DNA from: Nocardia donostiensis
GTDB taxonomy: Bacteria; Actinomycetota; Actinomycetes; Mycobacteriales; Mycobacteriaceae
Direction: 5' to 3'
Assembly (NCBI RefSeq): GCF_002081715.1
Contig: NZ_MUKP01000001.1
Coordinates: forward strand, 247,812-311,811
DNA: 64,000 nucleotides
Part shown: in pieces, positions 9,083 to 17,556 of the stretch
How positions within the stretch are numbered: position 1 is the stretch's first letter
Layout: the number at the start of each line of letters is the position of its first letter
Made by a program: the position numbers and the translations under genes
The notes under the pieces: generated by a model
Told to the model about the DNA's origin: nothing
The model's database searches: none
The model's input: only the letters and a program-made list of their open reading frames with translations

Positions 9083-10486
9083 CTACGCTTCACGGTGTTC
9101 GCCGCGGACCGCAGGTTGCTGTTCGCTCAGCCATTGGTGATGAATTTTGCCGAGTTCGGTGACCGGCGGGTCCCCGTAAAGCCATTCCCGCGCGATGCGG
9201 TGCCAATTAGCGGTTGCGCCCAGCTGGCCCAGCATGCCGAAGGTCAGGAAATCGGCGCGCCGGGAGAACAAATGCTCCGGGGGCAGGTTCTGCTGTTTCA
9301 TTCCGGTGAATTCCTCGGCCCGCGGGTCCACCGCGAGCAGGAACGCGCCGCTGGCCAGTTCCGGGGTGATGGTCAGTTCCTCGTCGACCAGGCACCATTC
9401 CGACGCCGACAGCACGTATTCCAGGCATTCTTCGGCCCCGATTTCCGCCGGTGAGTCGATCACGCCCCGCTGAACCATCAATGTCCGCAGGTCCTCGGCC
9501 CGGTCCTCGGCGGCCGCGCGCAGACAGGTCGCCTCGAATTGCACATGCTCCGGGTCCATCCGGTTGAACAGCCCGAAGTCCAGGAACCCGACTTTGCCGT
9601 CCGGGGTGAGCAGCACATTGCCTGGATGCGGGTCGCCGCAGAATTCGGCGAAGGTGAACAGTGAGCCGACATAGAACCGGTAGATGATCTCGCCGATCCG
9701 GTCGCGTTCGGTGTCGGGCAGCTGCTTGATCTCATCGAACCCTGCGCCGTCGAGGTATTCGGTGACCAGCACCCGGCGGGTGCTCAGTTCCGGAACCGGC
9801 CGCGGCACCACGATGAACGGGTGGTTGGCGTAGAGGTCGGCGATCTGCTGCTGGGTCTGCGCCTCGGCGTGGTAGTCGAGTTCACCCTCCATGTTCAGTC
9901 GCAGCTCGTCGAGCACCGCGGGCGTCACCCACGGCATCGCCGATTGCAGCACCCGCCGGAACATCGCCAGGTTCTTCAGATCCGCCCGCACCGCGACGTC
10001 GATACCCGGGTACTGCACCTTGACCGCGACCCGTCTGCCGTCGTGCAGCGTGCCCAGGTACACCTGCCCGATGGAGGCGGCGGCGATCGGTTCGGGTGAG
10101 AACTCGGCGAACACCTCGTCCAGCGGGCGCCCGTGATCCTCCTCGATCACCTCCCGCATCGCCTCGAACGACACCGCGGGCGCCGCATTACGCAGTACGG
10201 CCAGCCGTTTCTGAAAACGTTCCCGATGATGCGGCGGCACCAGATCCATATCGAGCACCGACATCATCTGGCCGAGCTTCATCGCGACGCCCTTCATGGT
10301 GCCGAGCACCATCACCACCTGCTCGGTGGTGCGGATCATCGACTCCTCGGCCATTTTCGCGCGCACCGCCTCGGACCGTCCTCGCATGGACAGCCGGGCA
10401 CGCTGGTTGCGCAACATCGAACCGGCGGCGACGGCACCGAGTTTGGTGCCGCGAGCCAGCCGGGATGTCGGCACTTGCTTCGCCAT
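9083..10486 (-). CDS. ABC1/UbiB-family atypical kinase (AarF domain)
   Basis: Atypical protein-kinase-like protein of the UbiB/COQ8 family, known to act in quinone or isoprenoid lipid homeostasis. The family KxGQ motif is seen as Lys70-Leu-Gly-Gln, the alanine-rich nucleotide loop as AAASIGQV, the invariant lysine as VAVKVQYPG, the catalytic loop as FCGDPHPGNVL and the metal-binding motif as FLDFG. The 467-residue length is typical. GGAGG lies 6-8 bases ahead of the ATG. It probably leads an operon with the two downstream genes, which fits a membrane-lipid theme. Confidence 0.93.
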   Translation of the reverse strand: MAKQVPTSRLARGTKLGAVAAGSMLRNQRARLSMRGRSEAVRAKMAEESMIRTTEQVVMVLGTMKGVAMKLGQMMSVLDMDLVPPHHRERFQKRLAVLRNAAPAVSFEAMREVIEEDHGRPLDEVFAEFSPEPIAAASIGQVYLGTLHDGRRVAVKVQYPGIDVAVRADLKNLAMFRRVLQSAMPWVTPAVLDELRLNMEGELDYHAEAQTQQQIADLYANHPFIVVPRPVPELSTRRVLVTEYLDGAGFDEIKQLPDTERDRIGEIIYRFYVGSLFTFAEFCGDPHPGNVLLTPDGKVGFLDFGLFNRMDPEHVQFEATCLRAAAEDRAEDLRTLMVQRGVIDSPAEIGAEECLEYVLSASEWCLVDEELTITPELASGAFLLAVDPRAEEFTGMKQQNLPPEHLFSRRADFLTFGMLGQLGATANWHRIAREWLYGDPPVTELGKIHHQWLSEQQPAVRGEHREA

Positions 10487-10616
10487 CGAGGTACCTCCAT
10501 TGGTGCCGGCGCGCGCAGTGGCACGAACCCGATCACACCCGCCGGGTCCCCGCTCGCGTTCAGCGTAACCAAACGCCGGGCACCGTCGAGACGGGAGTCA
10601 CATCGGCCGGGTGGGT

Positions 10617-11390
10617 TCAGTCGGTGGGGGCGTCCTCGACAGGTTCGGGCAGCACATGGGACTGCTGGGCGAACTTGGTTCGCGAACCGCCCGCCCTGGC
10701 CATGCCCTCGATCGAGCTCCACACCATCATCGTCAGGTGGTCGATCACTTCGTCGCGCGGCATCGTTTTGTTGGCGGTCCACCAGTGGGTAGCCAACTGG
10801 ATACCGCCGACCAGCACATACGACCACAGCAGCGCGCCGTCGGTTTCGTAGCCGCGGTCGCCCGCCCTCGCCACGATGGCGGCGGCTACCACCTCCGCGA
10901 ACAGCTTCTCGAAATCGGCGAGCGAGGACGGGTCACCGGAGCCGTTGCCCATGATGAACCGGTAGACCTCGGGGTCCTCGTCGACAGCGGCGACGTACTC
11001 GCTCAGCGCTGATCGCACCAACTGGTATTCATCGGCGTCCAAGCTGAGCGCACCGTAGACCCGCGGCATGAGCGTGAGCTCGATGAACCGCTGCATGGCG
11101 GCGTTGACCAGGTCGTTCTTATCGGAGAAGTAGCGGTAGAGGACGGTTTTGGAGACGCCGATATGGGCAGCGATCTCGTCCATGCCCGCATTGCTGCCCC
11201 GGGTGCGGACGGCGGCCAGTGTGCCGTCGACCAGTTCGGAGCGGCGGTCTATTTTGTGCTGGCGCCACCGGCGTTTGCGCCCGTCGGTCCGCGCGGTACG
11301 CACCGCCGCCGGCTGCTCGGCGCGCTCGTCGACGTCGACAAGATCTTCGGTGGACAGCGTTAACTCCTCCGTAGTCGGGTTGGCTGGCAT
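10617..11390 (-). CDS. TetR family transcriptional regulator (Rv0472c-like)
   Basis: DNA-binding repressor with an N-terminal helix-turn-helix (GMDEIAAHIGVSKTVLYRYFSDKNDL, about residues 70-93) and a helical ligand-binding C-terminal domain. ATG 11390 is chosen because a longer in-frame extension would run into the divergent DUF445 gene and is not conserved. The protein is then 257 residues with a flexible acidic N-terminus. Its divergent position beside a DUF445 gene is the same as Rv0472c/Rv0473 in M. tuberculosis. The ligand and targets are unknown. Confidence 0.9.
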   Translation of the reverse strand: MPANPTTEELTLSTEDLVDVDERAEQPAAVRTARTDGRKRRWRQHKIDRRSELVDGTLAAVRTRGSNAGMDEIAAHIGVSKTVLYRYFSDKNDLVNAAMQRFIELTLMPRVYGALSLDADEYQLVRSALSEYVAAVDEDPEVYRFIMGNGSGDPSSLADFEKLFAEVVAAAIVARAGDRGYETDGALLWSYVLVGGIQLATHWWTANKTMPRDEVIDHLTMMVWSSIEGMARAGGSRTKFAQQSHVLPEPVEDAPTD

Positions 11391-11511
11391 CCAGCTTAGG
11401 TCCCCGCCTGATCGCGGAGGTGGTTTTGGGTGTGGCGTGCGCCCCGCAGCGGCGGCATCCGTGATGCTCGGCACGCGCGCAACGACCCGTCGTGCCAGCA
11501 GAATGGAGACC

Positions 11512-12846
11512 ATGCAGAAAGCTTCCGGCAATACCGCGACCTTAGAGGCCCGCCCGGAGCCCGCCGCGACGCCGAGCGCTTTCGCCACGTTGACCGACGA
11601 GGCGGGAAAACGGCGTGACCTGTGGCGGATGAAGGCAGTGGCTACCGGTTTGCTTGCCGTGGCCACCGCGATCTACCTGTGCTGCCGCTGGCTGGAATCG
11701 CGCGGCGCGGGCGGCGACTGGGTGGGCTATGTGCGCGCCGCTTCGGAGGCGGGCATGGTCGGTGCGCTGGCCGACTGGTTCGCGGTGACCGCGCTGTTCC
11801 GTCATCCGCTTGGGCTGCCCATCCCGCACACCGCGATCATTCGCCGTAAAAAAGACCAGCTCGGGGCCAGTCTCGGCGATTTCGTGGGGACAAACTTCCT
11901 GGCGCCGGAGGTGGTGTCGGCGAAGATCGAATCCGCGCAGGTCCCGTTGCGGGTGGGTCGTTGGATGGCCGATCCTGGGCATGCCGCGCGGGTGGCCGAG
12001 GAGAGTTCGACGATTCTGCGTGCGGTGGTGGGTGTGCTGCGGGACGAGGATGTCCAGCAGGTGATCGACAACACCATCGTCAAACGCATCGCCGAACCGC
12101 AGTGGGGTCCGCCGATCGGCCGCGTACTCACCGAACTGCTCGCCGACAACCGGCAGCTCGCACTGCTGGATCTGCTGGCCGAACGGGCCCATCAGTGGGC
12201 GTTGGGCAGTCAGGAGACGATCGACAAGATCGTGATGGGGGAGGCGCCGCAGTGGGCGCCGAAATTCGTCAACGTGCTGTTGTCGGAGAAGATTTATCGC
12301 GAGCTGGTCGAGTTCACCTGGAAGGTGCGGACCACTCCCGATCACGACGTCCGGTTGGCGGCGAACAAGTTCCTCGAGGAATTCGCCCACGACCTGCAGT
12401 TCGACGAGGCGATGATCGCCAAGGCCGAGCGGGTCAAGGCGCAGGTGATGGGCCGCGAGGAGATCACCGGGCTGGCCGAGGCCACGTGGCGGGCGGCCAA
12501 GCGCCTGATTCTGGAGTCGGCCGACGATCCGGACAGTACGCTGCGGCGGAAGGTGGCCGAGAACGTGCAGCAGCTCGGTGAGCGGTTGCGTGACGACACC
12601 GAGATGCGGATGAAGGTCGACGGCTGGATCCAGCGCGGCGCGCGGTATCTGGCGGCGAATTATGCGGGCGAGATCGCCACCATTGTCAGCGATACCGTCG
12701 CCCGCTGGGACGCGGAGGAGGCGAGTAAGAAAATCGAGGTGCAGGTGGGCCGGGACCTGCAGTTCATCCGGATCAACGGCACGGTGGTCGGCTCGATGGC
12801 AGGCCTGCTGATCTACACGGCTTCGCAGCTGATGTTCGGCGGCTGA
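11512..12846 (+). CDS. DUF445 family membrane protein (Rv0473-like)
   Basis: Conserved protein of about 444 residues with an N-terminal transmembrane helix (about residues 42-60), the family signature ASEAGMVGALADWFAVTALFRHPLG, and a final C-terminal hydrophobic segment (GSMAGLLIYTASQLMFGG) that probably makes a second membrane anchor. The middle is long and helical. Two in-frame ATGs (11503 and 11512) are possible; GGAG precedes the second. The function of DUF445 is unknown. It diverges from the TetR gene, which may control it. Confidence 0.88.
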   Translation: MQKASGNTATLEARPEPAATPSAFATLTDEAGKRRDLWRMKAVATGLLAVATAIYLCCRWLESRGAGGDWVGYVRAASEAGMVGALADWFAVTALFRHPLGLPIPHTAIIRRKKDQLGASLGDFVGTNFLAPEVVSAKIESAQVPLRVGRWMADPGHAARVAEESSTILRAVVGVLRDEDVQQVIDNTIVKRIAEPQWGPPIGRVLTELLADNRQLALLDLLAERAHQWALGSQETIDKIVMGEAPQWAPKFVNVLLSEKIYRELVEFTWKVRTTPDHDVRLAANKFLEEFAHDLQFDEAMIAKAERVKAQVMGREEITGLAEATWRAAKRLILESADDPDSTLRRKVAENVQQLGERLRDDTEMRMKVDGWIQRGARYLAANYAGEIATIVSDTVARWDAEEASKKIEVQVGRDLQFIRINGTVVGSMAGLLIYTASQLMFGG

Positions 12847-12898
12847 ACCGGTTGGCGGCATCCGTCGTGGCGTGCGGCGGAAACCGCCGCCGACATGC

Positions 12899-12941
12899 GC
12901 TAGCAAAGGTGCTTGCAATAGCTAGCACCCTGTCTTATATT
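12899..12941 (+). promoter_or_regulatory. Promoter with overlapping repeats upstream of the HTH-hbhA operon
   Basis: A sigma-70-like promoter can be read directly: TTGCAA (12913-12918), 17 bases, TATATT (12936-12941), about 30 bases before the HTH gene start. It is overlapped by an inverted repeat GGTGCT/AGCACC (12908-12913 and 12924-12929) and a direct repeat GCTAGCA (12899-12905 and 12921-12927). Such symmetry over the -35 box suggests an operator, possibly for the HTH protein itself. Confidence 0.6.
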
Positions 12942-12971
12942 GGATTTCGTACAACCGCCAGAAGGTGAGTG

Positions 12972-13463
12972 ATGGCTGACCAACCCGAGGTTCGCGCCCA
13001 GTACACCCAGGCCGATGCGGCCGGCAACGGAGACCGGGCGGGGCGTGTCGCCAATGCGGCACACGACATCGGAGGTTTCATCAGGGCGCAGCGCGAAGCC
13101 GCGCAGGTCTCGCTGCGTCAGCTCGCCCAGCTGGCGGGGGTGAGCAACCCGTACCTCAGTCAGATCGAGCGCGGATTGCGTAACCCGTCCGCCGAAGTGC
13201 TCACGCAGATCGCCAAGGCGCTGCGCGTGTCCTCGGAGGTCTTGTACGTGCGGGCCGGCTATCTCGAACAGCGGCCGCACAGTCCCGTCCGGGATGCCCT
13301 GCTCGCCGATACGAGCATCAGTGAACGGCAGAAGCAGGTGCTGCTGGATATATACGAGTCGTTCCGCCGGGAAAACGGCGGCAACGCCTCGGATGGGGAT
13401 GACTGGGACAGCGCTGTTCCGTGTATCACGACCGACACTCCGTCACGCCAGGAGAACATATGA
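12972..13463 (+). CDS. XRE-type helix-turn-helix regulator (Rv0474-like)
   Basis: A 163-residue transcriptional regulator. A flexible N-terminus of about 35 residues is followed by a Cro/CI helix-turn-helix (residues about 40-95) including SLRQLAQLAGVSNPYLSQIERG and a C-terminal helix (ERQKQVLLDIYESFRRE). A GAAGGTGAG ribosome binding site precedes the ATG. Its stop overlaps the hbhA start (ATGA), so the two genes form one transcript, as Rv0474-Rv0475 do in M. tuberculosis. The repeats over its promoter suggest autoregulation. Confidence 0.92.
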   Translation: MADQPEVRAQYTQADAAGNGDRAGRVANAAHDIGGFIRAQREAAQVSLRQLAQLAGVSNPYLSQIERGLRNPSAEVLTQIAKALRVSSEVLYVRAGYLEQRPHSPVRDALLADTSISERQKQVLLDIYESFRRENGGNASDGDDWDSAVPCITTDTPSRQENI

Positions 13464-14167
13464 CCGACAAGCACACGACAAACAAGCCACTGCTCGCGAC
13501 CGTCGGTGCCGGTGACGCCGTTTACACCGCTGTACTCGATGCGGTTACCCAGGTTCGGGAACGCGCTGCGTCGACCGACGTTTCGGCCCGGATGGACGAG
13601 GCCCGCGAACGTGTTGCCAACCTGCCCGCCGATGCGCAGGCACAGTTCGATTCGCTGCGTGAGCGGCTGTCCGGACTGCCCTCGGAACTGCCGGAGGATC
13701 TGGCCGAACTGCGTGAGAAGTTCACCTCCGAAGAGCTGCGCCGCCTCGCCGAGCAGTACTACCGTCAGGCCCTCGACCTCTACTCGGAGCTGGCCGATCG
13801 CGGTGAGGACACCATCGAGCGGCTGCGCGCCAACCACCTGGTCGAGGAGCAGCTCGACCGGGTCGAAACCCTGTACAAGGACGCCGCCGATCGCGCGGAG
13901 GACGTGTTCGAGCGGGTCAACGGGCTGATCGGGCGGACGACCAAGACCGTGGAATCGACCGCGGGACCTACCGAGGTCACCGAGGCCACCGACGCCGCCC
14001 GGGCCGCCACCCCGCCGGTTGTCGATGCCGAGGTCGTGAATGTCGCCACCGAATCCGAGCCCGTGGCGGAACCCGCTCCGGCCCCGGCTCCGAAGAAGGC
14101 CCCCGCCAAGAAGGCCACCGCGGCCAAGAAGGCGACCGCCAAGAAGTCCGCGCCGAAGACGGTCTGA
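13460..14167 (+). CDS. hbhA: Heparin-binding haemagglutinin HbhA
   Basis: Surface-associated adhesin that in mycobacteria binds sulfated glycans on epithelial cells and has been linked to intracellular lipid inclusions. The 235-residue protein has a long coiled-coil-like region (about residues 25-155) rich in Glu, Arg and Leu, a linker rich in Ala, Pro, Thr and Glu, and a Lys/Ala/Pro-rich tail of PAKKA-type repeats, which is the heparin-binding region. It has no signal peptide, as known for HbhA. A strong AGGAG precedes ATG 13460, and the start overlaps the stop of the HTH gene. It is longer than the M. tuberculosis protein (199 residues), mostly in the linker. Confidence 0.93.
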   Translation: MTDKHTTNKPLLATVGAGDAVYTAVLDAVTQVRERAASTDVSARMDEARERVANLPADAQAQFDSLRERLSGLPSELPEDLAELREKFTSEELRRLAEQYYRQALDLYSELADRGEDTIERLRANHLVEEQLDRVETLYKDAADRAEDVFERVNGLIGRTTKTVESTAGPTEVTEATDAARAATPPVVDAEVVNVATESEPVAEPAPAPAPKKAPAKKATAAKKATAKKSAPKTV

Positions 14168-14194
14168 CACCCTACCGTCACCTCGCTGGACAGC

Positions 14195-14224
14195 GGCCCC
14201 GCACGCCCCCTTGCGTGCGGGGCC
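14195..14224 (+). terminator. Hairpin terminator after hbhA
   Basis: Perfect 12-base arms (GGCCCCGCACGC and its complement) around a CCCCTT loop, 28 bases after the hbhA stop. There is no long T-run, as is common in actinobacteria. Confidence 0.75.
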
Positions 14225-14280
14225 GTGTCGTCGACGGGCGACCTGGTGAAGCGAACGAAATCATTGATGGCATTGATTGC

Positions 14281-14511
14281 ATGGCCAGTATCACCGTTCG
14301 CGAACCCGACCCCGAGGTGAAAGAGCGCTTGCGCCGTCGGGCTGCCGCCCACGGCCGCAGCATGGAGGCGGAGGCGCGCGCTATCCTCTCCGACGCGGTG
14401 CGCCCGAAGCGGCTGCTGCGTGAGCTCTACGACCGCACCCGCCCGTACGCCGACGCAGAGGGACTGCCCATTCCCGAGCGCACCGACGAGGCACGGGTGG
14501 TCCAGCTGTGA
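14281..14511 (+). CDS. FitA/VapB-type ribbon-helix-helix antitoxin
   Basis: A 76-residue antitoxin. The N-terminal ribbon-helix-helix (ASITVREPDPEVKERLRRRAA then SMEAEARAIL) matches the FitA-like antitoxin family; the C-terminal half should wrap the toxin. ATG 14281 is chosen because it begins the conserved domain, while an upstream in-frame ATG adds unrelated residues. It is coupled to the PIN toxin gene (GTGA overlap). The imperfect direct repeat TTGATGGCATTGATTGCATG just before the start may be part of the operator. The pair is inserted in otherwise conserved backbone after hbhA. Confidence 0.9.
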   Translation: MASITVREPDPEVKERLRRRAAAHGRSMEAEARAILSDAVRPKRLLRELYDRTRPYADAEGLPIPERTDEARVVQL

Positions 14512-14918
14512 TCATTGCCGATACCAACGTGGTGTCGGAGCTTTTTCGCGCCCCCGCCGACGAGCGGGTGCTGGCCTGGCTGGACGCCAATCCGACCGTC
14601 GGGACGACAGCAATCACCGTGGGTGAGGTGTGGGCCGGTATCGAACAGTTGCCCGAGGGGCGCCGCAAGACCGGTTTCGTCGAGGTGGCCGAGGATGTGT
14701 TTCACGAGTTCTTCGGCGACATCACCGAATACGGTGCGGAGGCGGCGCGGCTCTATGGCCGGATCACCGCTGAGTGTCGCGTTCTGGGGCGTCCGATCAG
14801 CCAGGGTGACGCGCACATTGCAGCCATCTGCCTGGCGGAGGATGCGGTGCTTGCCACTCGCAACGTGAAGGTCTTCACCGACCTGGGGTTGGAGATCGTC
14901 AACCCCTGGGAGTGGTGA
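14508..14918 (+). CDS. PIN-domain ribonuclease toxin (FitB/VapC type)
   Basis: A 136-residue PIN-domain endoribonuclease. Catalytic acidic residues are visible: Asp5 in MIIADTNVVSE, Glu40 in TVGEVWAGIE, and the Asp of QGDAHIAAICL with a further acidic site near FTDLGLEIVNPW. These match FitB-like toxins more closely than classical VapC. Its GTG start overlaps the antitoxin stop, which ensures tight stoichiometry. The target RNA is unknown. All key residues are present, so it is probably active. Confidence 0.92.
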   Translation: MIIADTNVVSELFRAPADERVLAWLDANPTVGTTAITVGEVWAGIEQLPEGRRKTGFVEVAEDVFHEFFGDITEYGAEAARLYGRITAECRVLGRPISQGDAHIAAICLAEDAVLATRNVKVFTDLGLEIVNPWEW

Positions 14919-14950
14919 CCGACAAAGCGCAGGGGTGAAGCCGGGGGCGA

Positions 14951-15865
14951 ATGCGCACCTGGGAATATGGCCGTATGGGTTCACCTGCCGCTACTACCGA
15001 CGAGCGTCGTTATGTGCTGACGCTCGGCTGCCCCGATCGGCCGGGCATCATCGCCGAGATCACCTCCTTCATCGCCGACTTCGGTGGGTCGATCATGGAG
15101 GCCGGTTATCACTCGGACGAGGAGACGGGGTGGTTCTTCACCCGGCAGGCGATCAGGGCTTCGACGGTGCCGTTCGGGGTTGCGGAGTTGCGGGAGCGGT
15201 TCGGGGAGGTCGCGGGGCGGCTGGGGTCGAGCAGCGAATGGCAGGTGCACGATTCGGGGGCGCGGCGGCGGGCGGTGCTGTTGGTCAGCAAAGAGGGGCA
15301 CTGCCTGCACGATCTATTGGGGCGTGCTGCTTCGGGGGAACTGCCCGCCACCATCGAGGCGGTGATCGGCAACCACCTGGATCTGGCCGATATGGCGGAG
15401 GCGCACGGGGTGAAGTTCCATCATGTGCCGTTTCCGAAGGACCCGGCCGAGCGCGGGCCTGCTTTCGAGCAGGTGCGTGCCCTGGTCGACGCACATGACC
15501 CGCATGCGGTGGTGCTGGCCCGGTTCATGCAGGTGCTGCCGCCGGAACTGTGTGATCACTGGGCTGGGCGGGCGATCAATATCCACCACAGCTTCTTGCC
15601 GTCGTTCGTCGGCGCCCGCCCGTATCATCAGGCGTTCGCGCGTGGGGTGAAGCTGATCGGCGCGACCTGCCATTACGTCACGCCGGAACTGGATGCCGGG
15701 CCGATCATCGAGCAGGACGTGATCCGTATCGATCACGCCGACGAGGTGCGGGACATGGTGCGCCAGGGCCGCGATATCGAGCGTGTGGTGCTCGCGCGCG
15801 GGTTGCGCTGGCACCTGGAAGGCCGGGTCCTGGTGCATGGTCGCCGCACGGTCGTCTTCTCCTAG
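14951..15865 (+). CDS. purU: Formyltetrahydrofolate deformylase
   Basis: Hydrolyses 10-formyltetrahydrofolate to formate and tetrahydrofolate, balancing one-carbon pools and supplying formate for PurT. An N-terminal ACT domain (residues about 20-95, beginning VLTLGCPDRPGIIAEI) is followed by a formyltransferase-like catalytic domain with NIHHSFLPSFVGARPYHQA and GATCHYV, which hold the Asn/His/Asp catalytic set typical of PurU. ATG 14951 follows GGGGG closely; ATG 14975 is a possible alternative that keeps the whole ACT domain. It is a single gene. Confidence 0.95.
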   Translation: MRTWEYGRMGSPAATTDERRYVLTLGCPDRPGIIAEITSFIADFGGSIMEAGYHSDEETGWFFTRQAIRASTVPFGVAELRERFGEVAGRLGSSSEWQVHDSGARRRAVLLVSKEGHCLHDLLGRAASGELPATIEAVIGNHLDLADMAEAHGVKFHHVPFPKDPAERGPAFEQVRALVDAHDPHAVVLARFMQVLPPELCDHWAGRAINIHHSFLPSFVGARPYHQAFARGVKLIGATCHYVTPELDAGPIIEQDVIRIDHADEVRDMVRQGRDIERVVLARGLRWHLEGRVLVHGRRTVVFS

Positions 15866-16053
15866 TCGGGCAATCGGCTGCCGACCGCGCGGCGACGCCG
15901 ATCGGCCCCGCGCGGTCATCCGTCCAGCGGTCACGGACGGTTGGCGCCAGGCGGTTCAACCCATCCACGCCTGCGGCGATACTGCCGATATGCCGAGACC
16001 GTAGGGCGGCCGACACCTCAGCCGGAGATAGGCGAGGAACCCCAGGTGTGGAG

Positions 16054-17094
16054 CTATCCGGTCGCCTGCTCCGCACTCTGCACCGATTCGAGCACACGGG
16101 TCAGTTCCGCGTTGAACTGTTCCAGCGCCTCCACATTGCCCATATGGCCGGTCGGCAGCATGGTGAAGCGGTCGAGGCTGCCGACGTCGGTGAGCCATTC
16201 GGCGATTTGGGCGGCATGCACCGCGGGGGTCATATCGTCGTAGGTTCCGGCCAGGACCGTGGTGGGCACGACGAAGTTGCGGGCCGCGTCGCCGAGGTCC
16301 ATTTCGGCGAGCAGGATGCCGAATTTGCCGCGGATCCGCGCGTCACATGAGCGCACGATATTGAGGCAGAAGTCCACCAGTTCGCGTTCGGCGGCCAGGC
16401 TCATGATCTGGCGGGCGAACAGCCAGCGGACCGGCGCGATCGGCGGGAACAGGATCGGCGTGCCGAGGCCGCGCCTGCCCAGCCACATCGGTAGCGGGAT
16501 CTTGCGGTTGATCACCGGCAGGACCCGGTTGAACGGCGGGAGCACGGTGGTCTCGGCGACGAGGTTGTGCGGGCCGGTGTTGGCGAGCACAACGGCGGCG
16601 GCCTGTTCGGTGACGCGGTCGGGGTAGCGGCTGGCCCAGGCTTGCAGGGTCATCGCGCCGAGGCTGTGGCCGACCAGGACGGCGCGTTGGTCCGGGCGCA
16701 GTACTGCGGCGAGGACGGCGGACAGGTCTTCGGCGAGCAGTCGGCAGTCGAGCTGCTCCGGGGTGCCGAATTCGGATTCCCCGTGGCCGCGCAGGTCGAA
16801 CGCGATCACCCGGTAGTCGTGGGCGAAGGTGTTGATCTGCGGGTTCCAGTATTCGAGGCAGCAGGTCCAGCCGTGCACCAGCACTACGGGCTGCCCATCG
16901 GCGGGACCGTAGGCGTGTACCCGCAGCCGGGCGCCGTCGCCGGCTTGCACCGGGATGACCTCGTGTTCCGTGGTGGGCGCGTTGAGTAGGGGATTGCGAT
17001 AGGTGCGTGTGCGCAGGTCCGCGCGATGGTCGGTCAACCGCCGACTGATCTGGGCGGAAAGAGCCGCCAGCGCATCCGACAGTATTGCCCGCAT
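16054..17094 (-). CDS. Alpha/beta hydrolase
   Basis: A 346-residue alpha/beta-fold hydrolase. The oxyanion-hole region VLVHGWTCCLEYW, the DLRGHGES motif, the nucleophile elbow VGHSLGAM and a late GTYDDMTP acid region with LPTGHMGNVE (catalytic His) are visible. No signal peptide is evident. It is a single gene with an inverted repeat immediately upstream (next entry), so it is probably controlled by a TetR-like repressor encoded elsewhere. The substrate (ester, lactone or epoxide) is unknown. Confidence 0.9.
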   Translation of the reverse strand: MRAILSDALAALSAQISRRLTDHRADLRTRTYRNPLLNAPTTEHEVIPVQAGDGARLRVHAYGPADGQPVVLVHGWTCCLEYWNPQINTFAHDYRVIAFDLRGHGESEFGTPEQLDCRLLAEDLSAVLAAVLRPDQRAVLVGHSLGAMTLQAWASRYPDRVTEQAAAVVLANTGPHNLVAETTVLPPFNRVLPVINRKIPLPMWLGRRGLGTPILFPPIAPVRWLFARQIMSLAAERELVDFCLNIVRSCDARIRGKFGILLAEMDLGDAARNFVVPTTVLAGTYDDMTPAVHAAQIAEWLTDVGSLDRFTMLPTGHMGNVEALEQFNAELTRVLESVQSAEQATG

Positions 17095-17109
17095 CGGTCA
17101 CTCCTTTGT

Positions 17110-17160
17110 GTTACTGATGGATACAGTAACTGCTGGAGTGTGTGCTTGCTAGTGCAAGCA
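17110..17160 (-). promoter_or_regulatory. Two inverted repeats upstream of the alpha/beta hydrolase
   Basis: GTTACTG-N7-CAGTAAC (17110-17130) lies 15-36 bases upstream of the hydrolase start, and TGCTTGC-TAGT-GCAAGCA (17143-17160) lies further upstream. Both have perfect 7-base arms. The first resembles a TetR-type operator; no adjacent regulator gene is present. Confidence 0.55.
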
Positions 17161-17186
17161 GCGGGTTGAAATCAGCGGAAAGCCTG

Positions 17187-17474
17187 CTACCAGCGGGGAC
17201 CGCGCTGGACTTCGTCGACTTTCGGCCGCACATCGGCCAGGTAAATACCGGTCGCGATGATGGCGATGAACGTAAGCAACCCCAAACCACCCGCTGACAC
17301 CAGCACCAGCAGCACCGCGACGCCCAAGATCCCGAGCCAGATCGGTTTGGACAATTTATCGACCGCAGTGAACGCATCCGCGCGCTGCCGCAGCGCGTGA
17401 ATCAGCGCGAACACGGTCGCGCCGAGAGCCAGCAACCAGAGCGCCAGCATGATGTACCCGGTCAGACCATGCAC
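17187..17474 (-). CDS. DUF2516 family small membrane protein (Rv0476-like)
   Basis: About 95 residues with two or three hydrophobic helices (MLALWLLALGATVFALIHAL, a second from WLGILGVAVLLVLVSAG and FIAIIATGIYLADV) and a short charged C-terminus, matching DUF2516 proteins such as Rv0476. The GTG at 17474 is chosen because GGAG lies eight bases ahead; longer starts are unsupported. In M. tuberculosis the homologue follows hbhA on the same strand, whereas here it is on the opposite strand and separated by inserted genes. The function is unknown. Confidence 0.78.
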   Translation of the reverse strand: MHGLTGYIMLALWLLALGATVFALIHALRQRADAFTAVDKLSKPIWLGILGVAVLLVLVSAGGLGLLTFIAIIATGIYLADVRPKVDEVQRGPRW

Positions 17475-17556
17475 TGTTTCCACTCCACCATGATAGGAGC
17501 AAGAACCCTGCACACCAGGGTCTCGGGTTCTCGAGCCGCCGAGCGCGTCGACCAGA

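Noticed and set aside
11391..11666. N-terminal extension of the TetR gene on the minus strand
   Set aside because: It overlaps the DUF445 gene start and its residues look like antisense sequence; ATG 11390 begins the credible protein.
14930..14950. Second IS200/IS605-like end before purU
   Set aside because: Only a short GTGAAGCCGGGGG stretch resembles the end at 2391; no hairpin forms.
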